Of a stretch of DNA of 64,000 bases, positions 45,235-55,184 are shown piece by piece; the stretch's first letter is position 1; every line of letters starts with the position of its first letter. Position numbers and translations under genes: made by a program. This DNA comes from Lysinibacillus sp. SGAir0095 (GTDB lineage Bacteria > Bacillota > Bacilli > Bacillales_A > Planococcaceae), in NCBI RefSeq assembly GCF_005491425.1, contig NZ_CP028083.1, positions 1,202,001-1,266,000 on the forward strand, in the 5' to 3' direction. Below the pieces are notes generated by a model that was not told where the DNA came from, made no database searches, and was given only the letters and a program-made list of their open reading frames with translations.

Positions 45235-46026
45235 ATGGGGAAAACAATTAAAGAAATTTCAGTCGCTTTAAACGAAGCGCAAAAATACCAAGCTTGGATG
45301 AAAGAAATAGAAGAGGATGGACGTGCAGGAGTTCAAAAGGTTTGGAAGCAATGGAACAATCGCATGGAAAAAGAAAAGAAAAAGCAGGAAGAGCATGATA
45401 GTAAGGTCAAATTTGATGCGAGCTTCTTATCCTCTGCTGAACAATTATTAGCTGGAATCGATGAAGCGGGAAGAGGTCCTTTAGCGGGACCAGTAGTAAC
45501 GGCAGCAGTCATCCTACCCAAAAACTGTGAAAAATTCTTGGGAATCAATGACTCAAAGCAGTTAACAAAGAAGGCTAGAGAAGAATTTGTAAGCATCATT
45601 AAAGAGCATGCATTAGCCTATGCAATCCACTTCCAAAGTGCAAAAGTAATAGATGAGCTCAATATATATGAGGCAACAAAACAATCAATGAAAAAGAGTG
45701 TTGAAAACTTAGGGATATGTCCAGATTTCTGTATTGTAGATGCCATGCAATTGCCGATTGAAATACCGCAAAGTTCCATTATTAAAGGGGACGCGAAAAG
45801 CTTAAGTATTGCTGCTGCATCGATCTTAGCGAAAAATGCACGAGATGAATATATGGAACAACTTCATGAAAAATACCCTGTCTATGGATTTGACCAAAAT
45901 GCTGGGTATGGGACTAAGCAGCATTTGGAAGCGCTCGAAGAGTACGGCTATATTGAAGAACATCGAAAAAGTTTTGAACCGATTAAATCAATGGTTGAGG
46001 CGAAGAAGGAGCGGGTATTAATATGA
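45235..46026 (+). CDS. rnhB: Ribonuclease HII
   Basis: Removes misincorporated ribonucleotides and RNA in RNA-DNA hybrids. The 263 residues have a charged helical N-terminal extension (about 1-70) typical of Bacillales RnhB, then LAGIDEAGRGPLAGPVVTAAV with the first catalytic Asp-Glu, NDSKQL, VDAMQLP, and IIKGDAKSLSIAAASILAK. It overlaps the next gene by 4 bases. Confidence 0.96.
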   Translation: MGKTIKEISVALNEAQKYQAWMKEIEEDGRAGVQKVWKQWNNRMEKEKKKQEEHDSKVKFDASFLSSAEQLLAGIDEAGRGPLAGPVVTAAVILPKNCEKFLGINDSKQLTKKAREEFVSIIKEHALAYAIHFQSAKVIDELNIYEATKQSMKKSVENLGICPDFCIVDAMQLPIEIPQSSIIKGDAKSLSIAAASILAKNARDEYMEQLHEKYPVYGFDQNAGYGTKQHLEALEEYGYIEEHRKSFEPIKSMVEAKKERVLI

Positions 46027-47933
46027 CATCCACATCATTTAATCCGATACAAGTACAGCAAACAACAATTGAACAAAATCAACCATTCGCATTAAAACAA
46101 GGACAGGTATTTCATGGAACCATCAAAAAACTCTATCCCGATCAAATGGCTGAAATACAGGTTGGACAAAACAAATTATATGCAAAACTAGAAACGCCCT
46201 TAAAAGCTTTTGATTCGCATTTTTTTCAAGTAACTAGCATGAACCCTCAGGCGGAGTTAAAAGTAGTAACAGGGCCAATGCAGCAATCCCAAACGACGGC
46301 AGGGCAGCTAAATCAGTTATTAGAGACCATGAATCTTCCAAAAACACAGGAAATGCTGCAGGTGCTTGCCCATTTTGTTAAGAACCAACTGCCTCTTTCT
46401 AAAGAGACGCTAGTACAAGCGGAAAATTGGTTGAAAAACTTGCCTGAGTCAGTAACAAAGCAAGAAGCATTACAGGCACTTCAAAAAATGGCTGAGTTGA
46501 AACTGCCATTTACCAATGAGGTCTTTAAAGGCTTAATATTTGGCTCTAAAGGCAATGGAATGACTTCGGCGATAGCAAATTTATCAACTCTTTTAGCGCA
46601 GGATACAAGCATTGAACCAGCCACAAAATCAACTATTTTACAGCAACTACAAATCATTTCCAAGCCTCTATCAGAAGAAATAGGTGGGGCAATCTTATCG
46701 AAGGCAGTTCAAAACCTATTAAACAATACAGACTCGAATGCCCAAAGAACACAGCTGCTAAATTTATTAAAAAATGCTGAAATACTAACGAAAAACACGA
46801 CACTTGAGAATTGGTTGTCACAAAGCTTAAAGCAACACCAAAACCTATCAACTGAATCGATTAAACAACCTGCCAGTCAGCTGATTCAAACAGTAATGAC
46901 CTCAAAACCGTCTGAAGCACAACAAATGATTCAACAGGTGCAATCCTGGATTGGCAACCAATCGAATTTATCACAGGTTCAAAAGGGACAATTACAGCAG
47001 CTAGTTAGTCGGTTCGAAGCATTACCCAAAAATACACAAACTGTTGAGATGTTTGCAAAGCAGCTACATGAACAACTCGCAAAAGCATTTGCAACACAAT
47101 CGAATCAGCAGTCAATTGCTTTTGACCAAGCAAGCACTTCAAACAAGGATCAATTACTTTCCTTGCTAAAGCCTGAAGTTGGAAACAGTCAAGCTACTCA
47201 GGCAACATTATTCAATTTAGTAAAAATAGCAGGGGAATCAAATGCACCTTTCATTCAAAATATGCAGCTGCAAGCAGAATCGGAAATTTTATCATCAATA
47301 GATGGAAAAATGATGGAACAGGCAATTAAGACTGTTTTAAAGGGCCTAGGAATGAGCTATGAAGCCACTTTAAATAGCAAAATGACCGATATACAGGAGC
47401 TGGCTCAGTCCTTGAAGCCACAGCTTATGTCGCTTGTACAAGATGCGCAGAATCCGTCTGCAGTCAGAGACGCAGCGGACAATATTCTATCAAGACTAAA
47501 TGGGATGCAATTAACTTCAGGAGAAAATGGTCATCAGCACCAATTAGTCATGCAAATTCCGTTGCAGTTTTTGGGGAAACAAACCGAAGCAACTCTTCAG
47601 TGGAATGGCAGAATGAAGGAAAATGGTAAAATTGATGCGAATTACGCGCGAGTATTATTTTATTTGAATATGGAGGCGCTAGAGGAAACAATGGTGGATA
47701 TGCAGGTTCAAAATCGAATCATTACAATTCATTTGTATAATAATCAACCACAGCTTGAATTATTAACTGAACCTCTGAAAGAAACTTTAAAAAAAGGATT
47801 ATTAGATAAAAACTATCAACTTTCAGGTTTATTTGTGAAACCATTTGAAGAGAATAACATAGCTCCTCAAAATGTCGCGATAAAGAAAAGTGATGAATTG
47901 AAACTAAATAGTGGAGTGGATATTCGAGTATGA
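46023..47933 (+). CDS. ylqG: YlqG-like protein with C-terminal FliK/Flg_hook-like region
   Basis: Function unknown. The 636 residues are rich in Gln, Asn and Leu and mostly helical, as in hook-length control proteins. A small beta region at about 20-60 (ALKQGQVFHGTIKKLYPDQMAEIQVG) and a C-terminal beta-rich domain (about 510-590: QLVMQIPLQFLGKQTEATLQW through NRIITIHLY) resemble the FliK C-terminus. No signal peptide or transmembrane helix. The start overlaps rnhB (ATGA) and the stop overlaps ylqH by 4 bases, so all three are coupled. Position and order match B. subtilis ylqG. Confidence 0.82.
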   Translation: MTSTSFNPIQVQQTTIEQNQPFALKQGQVFHGTIKKLYPDQMAEIQVGQNKLYAKLETPLKAFDSHFFQVTSMNPQAELKVVTGPMQQSQTTAGQLNQLLETMNLPKTQEMLQVLAHFVKNQLPLSKETLVQAENWLKNLPESVTKQEALQALQKMAELKLPFTNEVFKGLIFGSKGNGMTSAIANLSTLLAQDTSIEPATKSTILQQLQIISKPLSEEIGGAILSKAVQNLLNNTDSNAQRTQLLNLLKNAEILTKNTTLENWLSQSLKQHQNLSTESIKQPASQLIQTVMTSKPSEAQQMIQQVQSWIGNQSNLSQVQKGQLQQLVSRFEALPKNTQTVEMFAKQLHEQLAKAFATQSNQQSIAFDQASTSNKDQLLSLLKPEVGNSQATQATLFNLVKIAGESNAPFIQNMQLQAESEILSSIDGKMMEQAIKTVLKGLGMSYEATLNSKMTDIQELAQSLKPQLMSLVQDAQNPSAVRDAADNILSRLNGMQLTSGENGHQHQLVMQIPLQFLGKQTEATLQWNGRMKENGKIDANYARVLFYLNMEALEETMVDMQVQNRIITIHLYNNQPQLELLTEPLKETLKKGLLDKNYQLSGLFVKPFEENNIAPQNVAIKKSDELKLNSGVDIRV

Positions 47934-48217
47934 ATGATAAGAAATTTGTCAGAAAAGAAGCAATAGCACTAAACTACAATCCAGAAAATAATAATAGTCC
48001 AACTGTTATTGCCAAAGGAAAGGGGAAGATTGCTGACAATATTTTAGAGAAAGCTGCTCTTAATGATATACCAGTATATGAAGACAAAAACCTTATTGAA
48101 CTGTTAGGAAATCTAGATTTAAACGAAGCCATTCCTGAAGAACTATATGAAGCGGTTGCAGAAGTTTTTGCATTTGTTTATCGACTAGATCGAAGTTATG
48201 AAACTAAAACAAAATAA
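47930..48217 (+). CDS. ylqH: FlhB C-terminal-domain-like protein YlqH
   Basis: Resembles only the cytoplasmic switch domain of FlhB/EscU export proteins: REAIALNYNPENNNSPTVIAKG, IPVYEDKNLIELLG and EELYEAVAEVFAFVYRLD. At 95 residues it lacks the FlhB transmembrane half and the NPTH autocleavage site. Adjacent to the FliK-like ylqG; in flagella FliK and FlhB-C interact to switch export specificity, so these two may form a detached pair. The role is unknown. Confidence 0.88.
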   Translation: MNDKKFVRKEAIALNYNPENNNSPTVIAKGKGKIADNILEKAALNDIPVYEDKNLIELLGNLDLNEAIPEELYEAVAEVFAFVYRLDRSYETKTK

Positions 48218-48248
48218 ATCTACAATAAAACTATAGACGTAAACACAT

Positions 48249-48285
48249 AAAATAGATAATATTGTAATAAAATAATCTATTTTTA
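48249..48285 (+). terminator. Terminator after ylqH
   Basis: AAAATAGAT (48249-48257) and ATCTATTTT (48275-48283) form a perfect 9-bp AT-rich stem with a 17-base loop and a short T-run. Confidence 0.5.
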
Positions 48286-48302
48286 TACAAATGATACAAA
48301 GA

Positions 48303-48331
48303 TAGACACTGTCAGAATATTTGTATAGAAT
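48303..48331 (+). promoter_or_regulatory. Promoter of sucCD
   Basis: TAGACA (48303-48308) and TAGAAT (48326-48331), each one base from consensus, are separated by 17 bases. sucC starts about 50 bases later. Confidence 0.6.
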
Positions 48332-48381
48332 GGGTTATGTTAAGAAAATAATTTCCACAGAGGTTGATTGGAGGATGTATC

Positions 48382-49542
48382 ATGAATATCCATGAGTATC
48401 AAGGGAAAGAAATCCTAAGAAAGTATGGAGTAACGGTTCCGAATGGAAAAGTTGCATTTTCACCAGAGGAAGCTGTAAAGGTTGCTAAAGAACTTGGTTC
48501 AAATGTAATCGTTGTTAAAGCGCAAATCCACGCTGGTGGACGTGGTAAAGCTGGGGGTGTAAAAATCGCGAAGAATTTGGAGGAAGTCCGAACTTACGCG
48601 AAAGAGTTATTAGGAAAAATCTTAGTAACTCATCAGACTGGTCCTGAGGGTAAAGAAGTTAAACGTCTTTACATTGAAGAGGGGTCAGATATTAAAAAAG
48701 AATATTATTTGAGCTTTGTTTTAGATAGAGCAACTTCTCGAGTTACTTTAATGGGCTCAGAAGAAGGCGGTATGGATATCGAGGAAGTGGCAGAGCACTC
48801 TCCAGAGAAAATTTTTAAAGAAGTAATAGATCCTGTTACAGGATTGCTTCCATTCCAAGCACGTCGCATGGCTTTCAATATGAATATTCCTGCAAATCTT
48901 GTGAATAAAGCAGCAAAATTAATGCTAGGTTTATACGAGGCGTTTGTTGACAAGGATGCATCAATTCTAGAGATTAACCCACTTGTTGTAACTGGGAATG
49001 ATGAGGTAGTAGCTCTGGATGCGAAATTTAATTTCGATGGAAACGGGTTGTATCGTCATAAAGATATCGTAGAGTTACGTGATTACGATGAAGAAGATCC
49101 AAAAGAAATCGAAGCATCTAAATACGATCTAAGTTATATCTCTCTAGATGGCAACATTGGCTGTATGGTTAATGGGGCGGGCCTTGCTATGGCTACGATG
49201 GATACAATTAGCTATTACGGCGGTAAACCTGCCAACTTCCTTGATGTTGGGGGCGGCGCTACTGCAGAAAAGGTTACGGAAGCATTTAAAATTATTTTAT
49301 CTGATCCGAATGTAAAAGGGATCTTTGTCAATATCTTCGGAGGCATCATGAAATGTGATGTCATTGCAGAGGGAGTTATTACAGCTGCAAAAGAAGTAGG
49401 ATTAAAAGTTCCTTTAGTTGTACGTTTGGAAGGGACAAACGTAGGACTTGGAAAAGAACTATTAAATGCATCAGGTTTAAATATAGTAGCGGCTGACTCT
49501 ATGGCAGATGGCGCTGAAAAAATTGTAGAGCTCGTAGGTTAA
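48382..49542 (+). CDS. sucC: Succinyl-CoA synthetase (ADP-forming) beta subunit
   Basis: TCA-cycle enzyme making ATP and succinate from succinyl-CoA. ATG at 48382, 7 bases after GGAGG, gives [17 protein letters not shown] and 386 residues. ATP-grasp features: [35 protein letters not shown], and the C-terminal CoA-ligase part with [32 protein letters not shown]. sucD follows after 18 bases. Confidence 0.97.
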   Translation: MNIHEYQGKEILRKYGVTVPNGKVAFSPEEAVKVAKELGSNVIVVKAQIHAGGRGKAGGVKIAKNLEEVRTYAKELLGKILVTHQTGPEGKEVKRLYIEEGSDIKKEYYLSFVLDRATSRVTLMGSEEGGMDIEEVAEHSPEKIFKEVIDPVTGLLPFQARRMAFNMNIPANLVNKAAKLMLGLYEAFVDKDASILEINPLVVTGNDEVVALDAKFNFDGNGLYRHKDIVELRDYDEEDPKEIEASKYDLSYISLDGNIGCMVNGAGLAMATMDTISYYGGKPANFLDVGGGATAEKVTEAFKIILSDPNVKGIFVNIFGGIMKCDVIAEGVITAAKEVGLKVPLVVRLEGTNVGLGKELLNASGLNIVAADSMADGAEKIVELVG

Positions 49543-49560
49543 GGAGGCTAATGACAATTC

Positions 49561-50463
49561 ATGAGTGTTTATATTAATGCGGATACAAAGGTAATTGTTC
49601 AAGGGATTACAGGGGAAACAGCACTATTCCATACAAAGCAAATGCTGGAATATGGAACGAAAATTGTAGCAGGAGTGACACCAGGAAAAGGTGGACAAGT
49701 CATTGAAGGTGTTCCTGTCTTTAACACTGTAGAAGACGCAGTGAAGGTAACAGGTGCCAATGTTTCTGTTATTTATGTTCCAGCACCATTTGCAGCGGAT
49801 GCAATTATGGAAGCTGTGGACGCTGAATTAGATTTGACGATTTGTATTACAGAGCATATTCCAGTATTGGATATGGTCAAAGTAAAACGTTACATGGAAG
49901 GCAAGAAAACGCGTTTAGTTGGACCAAACTGCCCAGGTGTTATTAGTGCGGATGAATGTAAAATTGGAATTATGCCAGGCTATATCCATACAAAAGGCCA
50001 TGTAGGAGTAGTTTCTCGTTCAGGAACTTTAACATATGAAGCGGTTCATCAATTAACTCAAGCTGGTATTGGTCAAACAACGGCAGTTGGGATTGGTGGA
50101 GATCCTGTTAATGGCACGAATTTCATCGATGTACTAAGCGAATTCAATAATGATCCAGAAACTTATGCAGTAGTAATGATTGGTGAAATCGGCGGTACAG
50201 CAGAAGAAGAAGCGGCTGAATGGATTAAAGCGAATATGACAAAGCCAGTAGTAGGATTTATCGGTGGACAAACTGCACCTCCAGGTAAGCGAATGGGGCA
50301 TGCTGGTGCCATTATTTCTGGTGGTAAAGGAACTGCAAAAGATAAAATTAAAGCAATGAATGATGCCGGAATTGAAGTAGCACCTACGCCTTCTGTAATT
50401 GGTGAAACATTAATTAAGGTAATCAAAGAAAAAGGTCTATACGAACAATGTAAAACTCATTAA
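49561..50463 (+). CDS. sucD: Succinyl-CoA synthetase alpha subunit
   Basis: Forms the phosphohistidine intermediate and binds CoA. The 300 residues have a Rossmann CoA domain ([23 protein letters not shown]), [17 protein letters not shown], and the active-site His in [17 protein letters not shown]. The AAGGAGG site is 12 bases before ATG, a long spacing; an out-of-frame ATG lies between. Confidence 0.97.
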   Translation: MSVYINADTKVIVQGITGETALFHTKQMLEYGTKIVAGVTPGKGGQVIEGVPVFNTVEDAVKVTGANVSVIYVPAPFAADAIMEAVDAELDLTICITEHIPVLDMVKVKRYMEGKKTRLVGPNCPGVISADECKIGIMPGYIHTKGHVGVVSRSGTLTYEAVHQLTQAGIGQTTAVGIGGDPVNGTNFIDVLSEFNNDPETYAVVMIGEIGGTAEEEAAEWIKANMTKPVVGFIGGQTAPPGKRMGHAGAIISGGKGTAKDKIKAMNDAGIEVAPTPSVIGETLIKVIKEKGLYEQCKTH

Positions 50464-50467
50464 AATA

Positions 50468-50500
50468 AAGGGTGAGGCGTCTATTACGCTTCACCCTTCC
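50468..50500 (+). terminator. Terminator of sucCD
   Basis: AAGGGTGAGGCG and CGCTTCACCCTT form a 12-bp stem with one G-T wobble and a 7-base loop. The tail CCCTTATT is only moderately T-rich. Confidence 0.65.
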
Positions 50501-50610
50501 CTTATTGAAAAAGAAACAAAACTTAATAAACAGTGTCTAGCAACGGTGGCTAGACTCTTTCGTTACTTCGTATCCTTTTAAATTGCCAAAAAGCCTCTTC
50601 TTATAAGGAT

Positions 50611-50652
50611 TCTCCAGTGCGTTTCGAGTCTGAACGAGCCGCCTTCGCTTTT
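50611..50652 (-). repeat. Dispersed repeat, copy 3 (inverted, partial)
   Basis: Read on the minus strand from 50652 it begins AAAAGCGAAGGCGGCTCGTT and ends ACTGGAGA. Ungapped it matches copy 1 at about 32 of 46 positions, including the AAAAGCG head, CTCGTT and ACTGGAGA. The hairpin half seen in copy 1 is not recognisable. A GTCTAGC/GCTAGAC hairpin at about 50535-50555 lies nearby. Confidence 0.6.
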
Positions 50653-50714
50653 TATGTATGCGGTCACTTTTTATCAAAACGAAGAAAATTTCTTCTATTA
50701 TAATAAGGAGTGAT

Positions 50715-51593
50715 ATGTTGAATAATTTAAAAGAAATCCTCTCTTTTCATTACGTTTATCCTCTTCCCCTGAACAAATTTCGAATACTGATGAAATCTAT
50801 CGAAACTACCCGTAATTTAATAGAAACTTCCCCGACAGAATTAGCTAAAATTCTTTCTATTTCGACAAATCGCGCAAGCGATATTTTGTCGAATTATCGA
50901 CAGGTATTAAAAATTAACTTATTAGATGTATATAACTCTTCCTCAGTTAAAGCAATCCCATTCAATAGCGATTTTTATCCTGATAGTCTACATGATTTGT
51001 TAGATCCACCTACAGTCCTTTATGCAAAAGGGGATATTTCAATTTTGAACCACCCCAAGAAAATTGCCATCATAGGATCTAGAAAAGCAACGAATTATTC
51101 TAGTTTAGCGTTAGAATATATTGTACCACCGCTTGTTGAACAAGACATTGTCATAGTAAGTGGACTTGCAAAAGGTGCAGACAGTCTGGCACACCGCGCA
51201 ACCATACAATTTGGAGGTAAAACCATAGCAGTGTTAGGACATGGTTTTTCTCATATTTATCCACCAGAAAATAAGAAACTTGCTTGCGAAATTGAAGGAA
51301 ATCATTTACTTTTAACAGAATATCCACCATATGTTGGGGTCCAGAAATGGCATTTTCCAATGAGAAATCGTATTATTAGCGGTATCAGCAATGCAATTGT
51401 TGTAACGGAGGCTTCTTTAAAAAGTGGGACACTAATCACAACAGAGCATGCCTTAGAGCACGGTAAAGATATTTTTGTAGTGCCTGGTCCCATACAGAAA
51501 GAACAGTCAAAAGGAACTAATAGTTTACTTCGAGAAGGGGCTATTCCAATTTGGAATGGTTATCAAATTTTAGAGGAATTAAAATTGTTTTGA
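50715..51593 (+). CDS. dprA: DNA processing protein DprA (Smf)
   Basis: Binds incoming single-stranded DNA and loads RecA in natural transformation. ATG at 50715 follows AAGGAG by 4 bases; TTG three bases on is equally possible. The 292 residues have an N-terminal helical region and the Rossmann-like core: IGSRKATNYSSLALEYI, VSGLAKGADSLAHRATI, AVLGHGFSHIYPPENKKL, EYPP and MRNRIISGISNAIVVTEA. The C-terminal winged-helix domain found in some DprA is absent. Confidence 0.95.
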   Translation: MLNNLKEILSFHYVYPLPLNKFRILMKSIETTRNLIETSPTELAKILSISTNRASDILSNYRQVLKINLLDVYNSSSVKAIPFNSDFYPDSLHDLLDPPTVLYAKGDISILNHPKKIAIIGSRKATNYSSLALEYIVPPLVEQDIVIVSGLAKGADSLAHRATIQFGGKTIAVLGHGFSHIYPPENKKLACEIEGNHLLLTEYPPYVGVQKWHFPMRNRIISGISNAIVVTEASLKSGTLITTEHALEHGKDIFVVPGPIQKEQSKGTNSLLREGAIPIWNGYQILEELKLF

Positions 51594-51613
51594 AGGTAAA
51601 TATTGAAAAAAAG

Positions 51614-51642
51614 TTGCATTCTTATAAAAACTGTTATACATT
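51614..51642 (+). promoter_or_regulatory. Candidate promoter of topA
   Basis: TTGCAT (51614-51619) and TACATT (51637-51642) are separated by 17 bases; TATACA overlaps the -10. GTTGCA and TGCAAC flank the region as an inverted repeat (51613-51618, 51644-51649). Confidence 0.35.
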
Positions 51643-51730
51643 TTGCAACAGATACATTTTTTAGGACGACTTACCAAAGTATGTCTATTCAAAAACAAAC
51701 AATTAACCTCTACAAGGGGGAAGAATATAG

Positions 51731-53809
51731 ATGGCAGATTATTTAGTGATAGTAGAATCACCCGCAAAAGCAAAAACAATTGAAAGATACTTAGGGAAAA
51801 AATATAAAGTAAAAGCTTCCATTGGTCATGTTAGGGACCTACCAAAAAGCCAAACGGGTATTGATACAGAAAATAACTATGAACCCAAATACATTACCAT
51901 TCGTGGGAAAGGTCCAGTGCTACAGGACTTAAAATCAGCGGCAAAAAAAGCAAAAAAAATCTATCTCGCAGCCGATCCCGATCGCGAAGGAGAAGCAATT
52001 GCTTGGCATTTAGCACAAGCATTAAATATTGAAACAACTTCAGATTGCCGTGTGGTATTTAATGAAATTACAAAAGATGCAATTTTAGAATCCTTTAAAA
52101 ATCCACGGCCTATCAATATGGATTTAGTGGACGCACAACAAGCAAGACGTATTTTGGACAGACTTGTAGGGTATAACATTAGTCCAATTCTTTGGAAAAA
52201 AGTAAAAAAAGGACTATCAGCGGGTCGTGTTCAATCCATTGCTCTCCGATTTATCATCGATCGAGAAGAAGAGATAAAAAACTTTATTCCCGAAGAATAT
52301 TGGTCAATTGAAGCCAATTTTGATAAAGGGAAAAAGCAATTCGATGCCTATTACTATGGCAATGGTGAGGAAAAAGTAAAGCTTACAAACGAAGAGCAAG
52401 TTAAAGCGGTATTAAATGGCTTAAAGGGCGATGAGTTCCGCGTAGCAAATGTAGTCAAAAAAGAACGGAAACGTAATGCAGCCCCAGCATTTACAACATC
52501 TTCTCTGCAACAAGAAGCAGCCCGAAAATTAAATTTCCGTGCGAAGAAAACGATGATGCTAGCTCAACAGCTTTATGAAGGTATTGATATCGGGAAAAAA
52601 GAAGGTACTGTCGGGTTAATTACATATATGCGTACAGACTCAACACGAATCTCGGACAGTGCAAAAACAGAAGCAAACAATTATATCAATGAAAAATACG
52701 GTAAAGAATATATTGTAGGAGAAGCAAAACAAGCTAAAAAATCTGCAAATGCTCAGGATGCCCACGAAGCAATCCGTCCTACTAGTACGATGAGAACGCC
52801 GGATGAGCTAAAAGCCGTTTTAAGTCGTGATCAGCTACGTCTTTACCGACTAATTTGGGAGCGTTTTATTGCAAGTCAAATGGCTCCTGCGGTATTGGAT
52901 ACTGTGACGGTCGATTTAGTAAATGGGGATGTTCAATTCCGTGCCAATGGATCCCATGTGAAGTTTCCTGGGTTTATGAAGCTTTATATTGAAGGAACAG
53001 ATGACCAAACAGAGGAAACAACAAAGCTTCTTCCAGAAATGGAAGTGGGCGATACGGTGAAGTCCTTGGAAATTGAACCAAAACAGCACTTCACACAACC
53101 GCCTCCACGTTTCACAGAAGCGCGTCTTGTAAAAGAGCTTGAGGAAAGAGGCATCGGTCGTCCTTCAACGTATGCGCCAACTTTAGACGTTATTCAAAGA
53201 CGTGGGTATGTTCAATTAGATGCAAAACGATTTGTACCAACCGAGCTTGGAGAAATTGTTCATCAAGCAACATTAGAGTTCTTCCCGGAAATCATCAATA
53301 TTGAGTTTACAGCTCAAATGGAACAGGATTTAGATGCCATTGAGGAAGGTATGAGAAAATGGGTAGAAGTCATTGATGCTTTCTACAAAGATTTTGAACC
53401 ACGCGTGAAGTACGCTGATGAGGCAATGGAGAAAATTGAGATTAAAGACGAACCGGCTGGTGAAGATTGTGAAAAATGTGGTTCTCCTATGGTATACAAG
53501 TTAGGTAGATATGGAAAATTCATGGCTTGTTCGAACTTCCCTGAATGCCGTAACACAAAAGCCATTATGAAACCAATCGGGGTAAAATGTCCGAGCTGTG
53601 AAACAGGGGAAATCGTCGAAAGAAAAAGTAAAACAAAACGTTTATTCTATGGATGCAACACTTACCCAGAGTGCGACTTTGTTTCGTGGGATAAGCCAAT
53701 AAGCAGACCTTGTCCAAAATGTAGTTCTCTATTAGTTGAGAAGAAAATCAAAAAAGGTGTTCAAATACAATGTACAAAATGTGATTATGAAGAAGCACCT
53801 TCTCAATAA
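51731..53809 (+). CDS. topA: DNA topoisomerase I
   Basis: Type IA topoisomerase relaxing negative supercoils. The 692 residues show the TOPRIM start [34 protein letters not shown], catalytic Tyr in [14 protein letters not shown] near 300, [16 protein letters not shown] motif (here [12 protein letters not shown]), and three C-terminal zinc-ribbon repeats with CxxC pairs at about 580-685. GGGGGAAG precedes ATG. Confidence 0.98.
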   Translation: MADYLVIVESPAKAKTIERYLGKKYKVKASIGHVRDLPKSQTGIDTENNYEPKYITIRGKGPVLQDLKSAAKKAKKIYLAADPDREGEAIAWHLAQALNIETTSDCRVVFNEITKDAILESFKNPRPINMDLVDAQQARRILDRLVGYNISPILWKKVKKGLSAGRVQSIALRFIIDREEEIKNFIPEEYWSIEANFDKGKKQFDAYYYGNGEEKVKLTNEEQVKAVLNGLKGDEFRVANVVKKERKRNAAPAFTTSSLQQEAARKLNFRAKKTMMLAQQLYEGIDIGKKEGTVGLITYMRTDSTRISDSAKTEANNYINEKYGKEYIVGEAKQAKKSANAQDAHEAIRPTSTMRTPDELKAVLSRDQLRLYRLIWERFIASQMAPAVLDTVTVDLVNGDVQFRANGSHVKFPGFMKLYIEGTDDQTEETTKLLPEMEVGDTVKSLEIEPKQHFTQPPPRFTEARLVKELEERGIGRPSTYAPTLDVIQRRGYVQLDAKRFVPTELGEIVHQATLEFFPEIINIEFTAQMEQDLDAIEEGMRKWVEVIDAFYKDFEPRVKYADEAMEKIEIKDEPAGEDCEKCGSPMVYKLGRYGKFMACSNFPECRNTKAIMKPIGVKCPSCETGEIVERKSKTKRLFYGCNTYPECDFVSWDKPISRPCPKCSSLLVEKKIKKGVQIQCTKCDYEEAPSQ

Positions 53810-53964
53810 TTAGTAAATACTAAGATGATTTTGCTAAAAGTTCGTTTGAAAATGTCTGGAATGATAGAATAATTTGAGCACAATGATACTCAAGTAATAA
53901 CAAATAGATTGCGATTTAATCGTAATTCTAAATTTTATGAATTCTCAAACAATATAATTGCAAA

Positions 53965-54008
53965 GTGTCTCATTAAATTGTTATAATTTATGAGGCATTT
54001 TCTTTTTG
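53965..54008 (+). terminator. Terminator of topA
   Basis: TGTCTCATtAAATT and AATTTATGAGGCA pair with one bulged T around GTTAT-like loop bases, followed by TTTTCTTTTT. It lies about 155 bases after topA. Confidence 0.65.
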
Positions 54009-54207
54009 TCCAAAATTATAAAAAATTGGTAATAATAAGTAATAGTAATCATTATTTATAAAAAAAATGTAGACTGTTCACAAATATTTTACAAATTTAT
54101 TTACTAAATACTTGATATCTTTCCAAGATAGGTTTAGTGTCAGTATGTATGTTTTCGAAAAGTAAGAGAAAATGTTACAGCCCAAAAGAAGTGAATAACA
54201 TTCATGG

Positions 54208-54238
54208 GCACAATATTTTTAATAGGTTGTGCTTTTTT
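54208..54238 (+). terminator. Terminator-like hairpin immediately upstream of xerC (possible attenuator)
   Basis: GCACAA (54208-54213) and TTGTGC (54227-54232) form a perfect 6-bp stem with a 13-base loop, followed by TTTTTT. The AATGTTA/TAACATT pair and GCCC/GGGC pair just upstream overlap the left arm, so an alternative fold could exclude the terminator. Confidence 0.55.
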
Positions 54239-54267
54239 ATGTAATTTCGTTGGAGGTGCTTTGCGAT

Positions 54268-55167
54268 TTGTTTCTAACATTTGCAGATAGCCTAGATAAG
54301 TTTCTCAAATATATTCAACTCGAAAAGAACTTCTCAGTACATACTGTCAGGGAATATGAGTTTGATTTAAATGATTTTCTTAACTTTTTAAAAACTGAAG
54401 GGATCACTCATTTAGAAGAGGTTGAGTATATCCATGCAAGGATTTATGTAACCAAGCTATATGATGAAAAGAAGGCGAGAACTTCTATCTCTAGAAAGAT
54501 TTCTTCAATTCGTTCGTTTTTTAAATACCTAAATCGTGAGTTTAATCTAGATGATTCGTCCTTTCGTTCACTTTATCATCCTAAAAAAGAAAAGAGATTG
54601 CCTAATTTTTTCTATGAGGAAGAACTCTCACAATTATTCGAAAGAAACATTGGAACAGATGATAAATCAGTAAGAAATATGGCATTACTTGAATTATTGT
54701 ACGCCACAGGAATTCGCGTAAGTGAGTGTACAGAAATTGAAATGCAGGATATCGATTTTCACTATTCAATTATTCGAGTAATGGGAAAGGGTAGAAAAGA
54801 AAGGATTATCCCTTTTGGGCAATACGCACATGAGGCGTTAAGTAAATATATAGAAAAAGTTCGCGTAAGGCTAATGAAAAATCAAAATCATAAAAAAGTT
54901 TTTGTAAATATGCGCGGAGGCGAACTTACCCCTCGTGGTGTACGTTATATACTTGACGACATGATAAAAAATGCATCAATGCATACGAAGATTTACCCTC
55001 ATATGTTAAGGCATTCATTTGCGACACATCTATTAAATGAGGGAGCAGATTTAAGAACGGTTCAAGAACTACTAGGTCATGCAAGTTTGTCATCAACACA
55101 AGTCTACACACACGTTACGAAAGAACATCTTCGAAATACTTATATGAATACTCATCCGCGAGCTTGA
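54268..55167 (+). CDS. xerC: Tyrosine recombinase XerC (CodV)
   Basis: With XerD it resolves chromosome dimers at dif. TTG at 54268, 9 bases after GGAGGTG, gives [20 protein letters not shown] and 299 residues. Catalytic residues are seen: Arg in [22 protein letters not shown] (HxxR), and nucleophile Tyr in SSTQVYTHV. First gene of the codV-clpQ-clpY-codY operon. Confidence 0.95.
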   Translation: MFLTFADSLDKFLKYIQLEKNFSVHTVREYEFDLNDFLNFLKTEGITHLEEVEYIHARIYVTKLYDEKKARTSISRKISSIRSFFKYLNREFNLDDSSFRSLYHPKKEKRLPNFFYEEELSQLFERNIGTDDKSVRNMALLELLYATGIRVSECTEIEMQDIDFHYSIIRVMGKGRKERIIPFGQYAHEALSKYIEKVRVRLMKNQNHKKVFVNMRGGELTPRGVRYILDDMIKNASMHTKIYPHMLRHSFATHLLNEGADLRTVQELLGHASLSSTQVYTHVTKEHLRNTYMNTHPRA

Positions 55168-55184
55168 TTTTAGGAGGAATGAAA

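Larger units (their letters stand above)
53810..54267. other. Intergenic region between topA and xerC (trmFO missing)
   Basis: This 458-bp AT-rich region has the topA terminator (53965-54008) and a second terminator-like hairpin just before xerC (54208-54238). B. subtilis has trmFO (gid) here; no trace of its coding sequence is visible. A weak Fur-like AT-rich dyad near 54030-54055 is not convincing. Confidence 0.6.

Noticed and set aside
50535..50555. GTCTAGC/GCTAGAC hairpin after sucCD as a second terminator
   Set aside because: A T-run does not follow closely, and the sucCD terminator just upstream already explains transcription stop; it may be part of decayed repeat DNA.
54030..54056. 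Fur-box-like AT-rich dyad between topA and xerC
   Set aside because: Symmetry holds for only about four bases each side of the centre and there is no iron-related gene nearby.
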